The notes under the pieces: model-generated
What the model was told of the DNA's origin: nothing
What the model saw: the letters and a program-made list of their open reading frames with translations, nothing else
Database searches by the model: none
DNA from: Ramlibacter sp.
GTDB taxonomy: Bacteria; Pseudomonadota; Gammaproteobacteria; Burkholderiales; Burkholderiaceae_C
Direction of reading: 5' to 3'
DNA length: 15,433 bases
Assembly: GCA_028292185.1 (NCBI GenBank)
Contig: JAQGMT010000176.1
Span: 1 to 15,433, forward strand
In this document: one piece after another, positions 11,400 through 15,433 of the stretch
How the letters are laid out: the number at the start of each line of letters is the position of its first letter
How positions within the stretch are numbered: the first letter of the stretch is position 1
Translations under genes and position numbers: made by a program

Positions 11400-12103
11400 T
11401 GGGAGCCCTGTCCTTTCTGCGCAGGGTCGGGCCGCACGCACAAGCCGTGCAGCAGCGTCTCGATCTGCGAGCTGAGATAGCGCTGCGGATCCAGCGGGTA
11501 GTCCTGCGGCAAGCAGGCGCCCAGCGAATGTTTCATCATCACCAGGAACAGCATCGGCGCGGTGATGCTGAAGCGCGCGTATTCGATGTCGATCACGTGG
11601 AATTCACCGCGGTCCACGCCGCGCTGCAGGATCCGGCGGATCAGCTCCTGGCCCGGCTTGATCACCTCGTTCTGATAGAACGCGGCGAGCTCGGGGAAAT
11701 TGCGCGCCTCGCTGATGATCAGCTTGGTGATGCCCGATGCCGGCGTCGCGCCCAGGCGCTCCCACCACACCTTCATGCAGTAGCGCACCATGTCGGCGGT
11801 GCTGCCCTCGAAGGTCTGGAATTCATCGTTCCATTCCGCAAAGCGTCCCGAGATGTTCTCGCGTACCACCGCCTTGAACAGTTCTTCCTTGGTCGGAAAG
11901 TAGAGGAACAAGGTGCCCTTGGAAACGCCCGCGCGTGCCGCGACTTCTTCGGAGCGCGTCGCTGCGAATCCTTTTTCGACGAACAGTTCGAGCGCGGCGT
12001 CGAGCAATTCGCGCGGACGCGCCTCCTTGCGCCGCTCGCGCTTCGCAGGCGGCGGCTCCTTTGCTTTCGCTTTCGCACCGATGAGCTGGGACAGAGAGGA
12101 CAT
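11396..12103 (-). CDS. TetR/AcrR-family transcriptional regulator of the efflux operon
   Basis: The 235-residue protein from ATG 12103 has a Lys/Arg-rich N-terminal extension (about 10-30), then a TetR DNA-binding domain. This starts at RELLDAALELFVEKGFAATR and ends with the recognition helix region GVSKGTLFLYFPTKEELF at 59-76. The C-terminal ligand domain (about 85-225) has ITKLIISEARNFPELAAFY, common in AefR/AcrR-like regulators of RND pumps. It probably represses its own operon and is released by a pump substrate. The frame stays open to 12283, but that extension crosses the predicted promoter and the msrA start, so it is rejected. The chosen ATG has only a weak ribosome site. The stop overlaps the adaptor start by 4 bases. 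Confidence 0.92.
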   Translation of the reverse strand: MSSLSQLIGAKAKAKEPPPAKRERRKEARPRELLDAALELFVEKGFAATRSEEVAARAGVSKGTLFLYFPTKEELFKAVVRENISGRFAEWNDEFQTFEGSTADMVRYCMKVWWERLGATPASGITKLIISEARNFPELAAFYQNEVIKPGQELIRRILQRGVDRGEFHVIDIEYARFSITAPMLFLVMMKHSLGACLPQDYPLDPQRYLSSQIETLLHGLCVRPDPAQKGQGSQ

Positions 12104-12113
12104 GTCTAAGTTA

Positions 12114-12133
12114 ATGACTGACTGGTTAGTAAT
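12114..12133. promoter_or_regulatory. candidate TetR-family operator (imperfect palindrome)
   Basis: The core ACTGACTGGTTAGT at 12117-12130 is an imperfect palindrome: half-sites ACTGAC and ACTAAC (read on the other strand) match at 5 of 6 positions around a 2-base centre. Flanking AT at 12114-12115 and AT at 12132-12133 extend the symmetry to 20 bases. It overlaps the predicted -10 box and start site of the regulator gene, where a repressor would block transcription. The site is AT-rich compared with its surroundings. Binding is inferred, not shown. Confidence 0.5.
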
Positions 12134-12159
12134 GTAGCTTTTCGGGCCGGGGGCGTCAA
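12131..12159 (-). promoter_or_regulatory. sigma70-like promoter of the tetR-RND-tolC operon
   Basis: Read on the minus strand, a -35 box TTGACG (12159-12154) is separated by exactly 17 bases from a -10 box TACATT (12136-12131). Transcription would start near 12124, about 20 bases before the regulator's ATG at 12103. The -35 matches 5 of 6 consensus bases and the -10 matches 4 of 6. Its position also argues against any regulator start upstream of 12103. Confidence 0.6.
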
Positions 12160-12230
12160 GCGCGGTGGTGGCCGGCAAGTAAGATGGGCGGCCCAACTTC
12201 CGACCCATGTCTTTTCCCGGAGCGATCGCG

Positions 12231-12773
12231 ATGTCCTCTTCCCCCCAGACCCTGGTCCTCGGCGGCGGCTGCTTCTGGTGCACCGAAGCGGTTTACGTGA
12301 AGGTGCGCGGCATCCTCGACGTCGAATCGGGCTACAGCAACGGCCGGGTGGAGCGCCCCAGCTACGAGCAGGTGTGCACCGGCACCACTGGCCACAACGA
12401 AGTGGTCAAGCTCACGTACGACCCGGCGCAGATCAGCCTGCGGCAGATCCTGGAGATCTTCTTCGTGGTCCACGACCCCACCACCTTGAACCGCCAGGGC
12501 AACGACAGCGGAACGCAATACCGCAGCGGCATCTACTACACGACGCCCGAGCAGCAGGAAGAAGCGCAGGCGCTGATTCGCCAGATGACGCAGGACAAGG
12601 TGTTCAGCCATCCCATCGTTACCGAGGTGCTGCCCCTGGCGAACTACTGGCCGGCGGAGGAGTACCACCAGGACTTTTTCGAGAAGAACCCGTACCAGGG
12701 CTACTGCGTCGCCGTCGCCGGGCCCAAGGTCGCGAAATTCCGCAAGACCTTCGCCGAGCTGGTGAAGAACTGA
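12231..12773 (+). CDS. msrA: peptide-methionine (S)-S-oxide reductase
   Basis: MsrA reduces the S-epimer of methionine sulfoxide in proteins and free methionine, repairing oxidative damage in the cytoplasm with thioredoxin as electron donor. The 180-residue protein carries the signature GCFWC at 13-17, with C14 as the expected catalytic cysteine. GHNEVV is at 54-59, HDPTTLNRQGNDSGTQYRS at 81-99, and AEEYHQDFFEKNP at 142-154. C17 and C159 are possible resolving cysteines. ATG at 12231 is preferred over the in-frame ATG at 12207, because GGAG lies 8 bases before it and the earlier codon has no ribosome site. No signal peptide is seen and no MsrB domain is fused. It diverges from the efflux regulator and is closely followed by the AEC transporter, with which it probably shares a transcript. 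Confidence 0.95.
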   Translation: MSSSPQTLVLGGGCFWCTEAVYVKVRGILDVESGYSNGRVERPSYEQVCTGTTGHNEVVKLTYDPAQISLRQILEIFFVVHDPTTLNRQGNDSGTQYRSGIYYTTPEQQEEAQALIRQMTQDKVFSHPIVTEVLPLANYWPAEEYHQDFFEKNPYQGYCVAVAGPKVAKFRKTFAELVKN

Positions 12774-12786
12774 TGCGGCGCGCCCA

Positions 12787-13734
12787 CTGAACCAGCCCGT
12801 CCTCTCCTCGCTGCTGCCGGTGGTGGTGCTCATCGCCGTCGGATTCGTTACCGCGCGGCGGGGCTGGATTCGCTCGAGCGCGGTGAAGGACCTGTCCAAC
12901 CTGGTGTTCCTGGTGCTCACGCCCGCGCTGCTGTTTCGCACCATGAGCAAGGTGCAAGTGCAGCAGCTCGATTTCCGTCCCGTCGGCGCCTACTTCCTGG
13001 CGGTGATCGCGATCTTCGCGGGGACGCTGCTGGTGTGCGGCTTCAATCGCCGCGCGGCGGTGCTGGCGTTGGCCGCGTCGTTCGGCAACACTGTGATGAT
13101 CGGCACGCCGCTGGTGGCGCTGGCCTGGGGCGAAGCCGGCCTGGTGACCTTGTTCACGCTCTACACGGTGCACACCACGGTGCTGCTCACCACGGCGACG
13201 CTGGTGCTGGAACTGGCGGTGATGCGCGAAGCGGCCGCGGCGCCCGACGCGCCGCCTCGCAATGTAGTCACCACGGTGCTCACTGCGCTGCGCAATGCGC
13301 TGCTGCATCCCGTGCCGCTGCCCATTTTCGCGGCGCTGCTGTTCGCGCAAACCGGATGGACACTGCCTTCCGTGATCGAGCAGCCGCTGGAGCTGCTCAG
13401 CAATGCGTTCGGCCCGATGGCCCTGTTGCTGGTCGGAGCCACGCTCGCCTCGACGCCCCTCGGCGGTCATTGGCGCGGCGCGCTGGCCTTGAGCGGGGTG
13501 AAGAATCTGCTGCACCCCTTGCTGGTGGTGCTGGCCGGGTGGTTGCTCGGCCTGTCCGGACTGCCGCTGATCGTGATGGTGGTGGTCGCGTCTCTGCCGA
13601 TCGGCGCCAATGTGTTCCTGTTTTCGCAGCGCTACCAGGTGCACGAAGACTTGATCGCGGCGAGCGTCGGGCTTTCCACCGTGCTCTCGTTGCTGACCGT
13701 GTCCCTGGTGCTCGCGGCGACGGCCGCGCTGTGA
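12787..13734 (+). CDS. AEC (auxin efflux carrier) family transporter
   Basis: This hydrophobic protein of about 315 residues has roughly ten membrane helices in two halves and belongs to the bacterial AEC/PIN-like permease family, whose few characterised members move organic acids such as malate. Typical segments are GFVTARRGWI after helix 1, LSNLVFLVLTPALLFRTMSK, AASFGNTVMIGTPLVALAWG (the family's N-terminal helix-4 region), SNAFGPMALLLVGATLA, and VASLPIGANVFLFSQRY near the end. The start is uncertain. CTG at 12787 gives LNQPVLSSLLPVVVLIAVGF, a complete helix 1 resembling the usual MNQ start of relatives. The first standard codon, GTG at 12820, would cut that helix to about ten residues. A five-codon reading frame begins at the msrA stop (12773) and ends on TGA 12788-12790, overlapping this CTG. 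The substrate is unknown. Confidence 0.86.
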   Translation: MNQPVLSSLLPVVVLIAVGFVTARRGWIRSSAVKDLSNLVFLVLTPALLFRTMSKVQVQQLDFRPVGAYFLAVIAIFAGTLLVCGFNRRAAVLALAASFGNTVMIGTPLVALAWGEAGLVTLFTLYTVHTTVLLTTATLVLELAVMREAAAAPDAPPRNVVTTVLTALRNALLHPVPLPIFAALLFAQTGWTLPSVIEQPLELLSNAFGPMALLLVGATLASTPLGGHWRGALALSGVKNLLHPLLVVLAGWLLGLSGLPLIVMVVVASLPIGANVFLFSQRYQVHEDLIAASVGLSTVLSLLTVSLVLAATAAL

Positions 13735-13747
13735 AAGCGCGATTGCG

Positions 13748-14383
13748 CTAAGGCGCCAACCGCTCGCGCAGCCACTGGCCGCCGTCGAGGCGATAGCGCA
13801 GCCGGTCGTGCAGCCGGCTCTTGCGCCCTTGCCAGAACTGCCACTCGTGCGGCACCAGGCGGTATCCGCCCCAATGCGGCGGGCGCGGCGGATTGAGCAT
13901 GAACTGCGCGCCGTATTTGGCCGCGTTGGCCACCAGCACGCTGCGGCCGGCGATCACCTGGCTCTGCGGACTGGCCCACGCGCCGATGCGGGAGTCCAGC
14001 GGACGGCTGGCGAAATAAGCGTCGCTCTGGGCGGCATCGGTTTTCTCGACCTGGCCTTCGATGCGGACCACGCGTTCCAGCTCCACCCAATGGAATTGCA
14101 GCGCCGCGTACGGGTTGCCCGCCAGCTCCTGTCCCTTGCGGCTGGCGTAGTTGGTGTACCAGACGATGCCGCGCTCGTCATAGCCCTTGATCAGCACCAC
14201 ACGCGTGCTGGGGCGCAGGTTGCTCGCCACGGTCGCCAGGGTCATCGCATTCGGCTCGGGCACCTGCGCGCTGATCGCCTCGGTGAGCCACTGCGCGAAC
14301 TGCTGGAGCGGATCGGCATGCGATGCGTCTTCGCTCAGCTCCGCGCGCTCGTAGCTCTTGCGCAATTGCGAGATGTCCGTCAT
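13748..14383 (-). CDS. pdxH: pyridoxamine 5'-phosphate oxidase
   Basis: PdxH oxidises pyridoxine or pyridoxamine 5'-phosphate to pyridoxal 5'-phosphate with FMN and O2, the last step of vitamin B6 synthesis and salvage. The 211-residue protein is close to the E. coli length of 218. FMN-binding blocks are RPSTRVVLIKGYDERGIVWY at 57-76, YTNYASRKGQELAGNPYAAL at 76-95, VVRIEGQVEK at 105-114 and SRPLDSRIGAWASPQSQ at 126-142. The C-terminal signature is WGGYRLVPHEWQFWQGRKSR at 171-190, followed by LHDRLRY, ending in RERLAP. ATG at 14383 gives MTDISQLRKSYE, the usual family start; a TTG at 14404 would add seven residues and is less likely. The upstream ribosome site is weak. The gene is convergent with the AEC transporter, with 13 bases between stops, and divergent from the cytochrome fusion. 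Confidence 0.96.
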   Translation of the reverse strand: MTDISQLRKSYERAELSEDASHADPLQQFAQWLTEAISAQVPEPNAMTLATVASNLRPSTRVVLIKGYDERGIVWYTNYASRKGQELAGNPYAALQFHWVELERVVRIEGQVEKTDAAQSDAYFASRPLDSRIGAWASPQSQVIAGRSVLVANAAKYGAQFMLNPPRPPHWGGYRLVPHEWQFWQGRKSRLHDRLRYRLDGGQWLRERLAP

Positions 14384-14419
14384 GCAGGTGAGTATAGGTA
14401 GCAAGTCTGCTCAGGGTTA

Positions 14420-14448
14420 TCCCGCTGAAGTTTTGCAGGGCAGCGGGA
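14420..14448. promoter_or_regulatory. inverted repeat between pdxH and the cytochrome-propeller gene
   Basis: CCCGCTG at 14421-14427 and CAGCGGG at 14441-14447 are perfect inverted copies, extended by a T-A pair at 14420/14448. They are separated by 13 bases and centred about 55 bases before the start at 14490. It could be an operator for a dimeric regulator or an mRNA leader hairpin. It has no following T-run, so it is not a convincing terminator. Confidence 0.3.
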
Positions 14449-14478
14449 ATAGGCTGCGCAGGCCAAGGCCCAACACGA

Positions 14479-14483
14479 AGGAG
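14479..14483 (+). promoter_or_regulatory. strong ribosome binding site of the cytochrome-propeller gene
   Basis: AGGAG at 14479-14483, 6 bases before ATG 14490, is the best Shine-Dalgarno match in the window. It fixes the start of a gene that has no stop within the window. Confidence 0.75.
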
Positions 14484-14489
14484 ACAGCC

Positions 14490-15433
14490 ATGCACCCCAA
14501 AGTCAGCCACATTGTTTCGGGGCTTTTGCCCGTCGCAGCCGCCGGGCTGCTCGCCTGCGCCGGTACCGCATGGGCCGCCATCGACCTGCCGCCCGGACAA
14601 GGCAGGGACATCGTCGCCGCCAAGTGCAGCCTCTGCCATCCGCTCGAGGCACGCGTCGGCTCGGGCTACACGCCGGAAGGCTGGAACACCGTCTTGCGCA
14701 TGATGGTCAACCAGGGGGCGCCGCTCACGCCGGCTGAGGTCGCTGAAGTCAAGCCTTACCTCGCCAAGAATTTTCCGGAGAAGGACAAGCCCGCGGGCGT
14801 CGTCGTGCCGGGTTCGGCCAAGGTGTCGATGCAGATCTGGAAAGCGAGCACGCCCGGCGCGCGCCCGCATGACGCGCTCGCCACCCGCGACGGCGCCTAC
14901 TGGTACACCGGCCAGATGGCCAACGTGCTCGGCCGTGTCGATCCGAAGACGGGCAAGGTGAAGGAGTTTCCGCTGAAGACCGCGCACTCGGGACCGCACG
15001 GGCTGATGGAAGACCGCGATGGCAACATCTGGTACACCGGCAACACCGGCGCCCTGATCGGCAAGCTCGATCCGAAGACCGGCGCCGTCACCGAAATCGC
15101 CATGCCCGACCCGGTGAAAGACCCGCATACGCTGGTGTTCGATCAGAAGGGCATCCTGTGGTTCACGGCGCAAAATTCGAATCGCGTCGGCCGGATCGAC
15201 CCGAAGACCAACGAGGTGAAACTGCTCACGTTGCCGACGGCCGGCGCGCGGCCCTACGGCATGACGGTGAGTTCCAAGGGCACCATCTACATCGTCGAGT
15301 TCGGCACCAACGGCATAGCCGCGGTGAACCCGGACACGCTTGAAGTGCGCGAGTACAAGCTGCCCGACGCGAAGGCGCGGCCGCGGCGCGTGACCGTCAC
15401 CAGCGACGACATCGTCTGGTACACCGACTATTC
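14490..15433 (+). CDS. secreted cytochrome c fused to a Vgb/NHL-like beta-propeller, 5' part
   Basis: The frame is open from ATG 14490 to the window end (314 full codons), so the gene is truncated by the edge only. Residues 1-29 look like a Sec signal peptide with cleavage after AWA, placing the protein in the periplasm. A heme c site CSLCH lies at 46-50. It is followed by a small helical cytochrome domain ending around YLAKNFPEK near 95, with Met residues in RMMVNQGAPLTPAE as possible axial ligands. From about 115 a beta-propeller begins, resembling virginiamycin B lyase: WYTGQMANVLGRVDPKTGKV, WYTGNTGALIGKLDPKTGAV and WFTAQNSNRVGRIDPKTNEV. Equivalent aromatic positions fall at 138, 181, 224, 267 and 310, an exact 43-residue period. 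The residues that make Vgb a streptogramin lyase would lie beyond the window, so lyase activity cannot be judged. A redox or binding role in the periplasm is more likely; the function is unknown. Confidence 0.88.
   Translation, partial: MHPKVSHIVSGLLPVAAAGLLACAGTAWAAIDLPPGQGRDIVAAKCSLCHPLEARVGSGYTPEGWNTVLRMMVNQGAPLTPAEVAEVKPYLAKNFPEKDKPAGVVVPGSAKVSMQIWKASTPGARPHDALATRDGAYWYTGQMANVLGRVDPKTGKVKEFPLKTAHSGPHGLMEDRDGNIWYTGNTGALIGKLDPKTGAVTEIAMPDPVKDPHTLVFDQKGILWFTAQNSNRVGRIDPKTNEVKLLTLPTAGARPYGMTVSSKGTIYIVEFGTNGIAAVNPDTLEVREYKLPDAKARPRRVTVTSDDIVWYTDY

Noticed and set aside
12104..12283. In-frame N-terminal extension of the TetR regulator.
   Set aside because: It crosses the predicted promoter and operator and the msrA start, and it has no TetR-like sequence.
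13736..13749. Small hairpin AGCGC-GATT-GCGCT between the convergent AEC and pdxH genes, considered as a terminator.
   Set aside because: Only a 5-base-pair stem and no adequate T-run on either side.
14391..14396. TATACT on the minus strand as a -10 box for pdxH.
   Set aside because: No -35 at suitable spacing, and the start site would fall almost on the ATG; not supported enough to annotate.

Overview
The window is dense, GC-rich, chromosomal-looking DNA with eleven genes and no mobile element, tRNA, rRNA or CRISPR array. Gene content and protein style (waaA, a TetR/RND efflux cluster joined to a methyltransferase, a rhodanese and tolC, then msrA and pdxH) suggest a beta-proteobacterium of the Burkholderiales, probably Comamonadaceae (Variovorax/Ramlibacter/Acidovorax-like). 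That placement is inferred from family resemblance only.

Left part, + strand (1-4505): the 3' end of waaA (Kdo transferase, lipopolysaccharide core), then a two-gene signalling module. Its first gene is a receiver-EAL protein whose EAL active site is badly eroded. Its second is a membrane MHYT sensor hybrid histidine kinase with kinase, receiver and HPt domains. Both appear to start at TTG. The second gene's ribosome binding site overlaps the first gene's stop codon, so the kinase and its likely target are probably translated together. Phosphate would pass from H307 to D613 to H766 of the kinase and then to D59 of the receiver-EAL protein.

Middle part, - strand (12103 down to 4533): six closely packed genes read leftward: a TetR regulator, an RND periplasmic adaptor, an RND inner-membrane pump, a protein-isoaspartate-methyltransferase-like enzyme, a single-domain rhodanese and a TolC-type outer-membrane channel. 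Gaps are at most about 30 bases, and the regulator and adaptor overlap as ATGA. A sigma70-like promoter with an imperfect palindrome over its -10 box sits just before the regulator, as expected for an autoregulated efflux operon. The operon carries all three layers of a tripartite pump, with two enzymes of unknown relevance inserted.

Right part (12231-15433): msrA (+) diverges from the efflux operon and is followed closely by an AEC-family transporter (+) whose best start is a CTG. pdxH (-) converges on it. Divergent from pdxH, a secreted cytochrome c fused to a Vgb-like beta-propeller starts at 14490 and runs off the window; its blades repeat every 43 residues.

No gene-free stretch exceeds 300 bases. 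The longest are about 127 bases (12104-12230) and 106 bases (14384-14489), and both are described. I see no clearly novel multi-gene system. The most interesting items are the MHYT kinase with a degenerate EAL partner, the divergent methyltransferase in the efflux operon, and the cytochrome c-propeller fusion.
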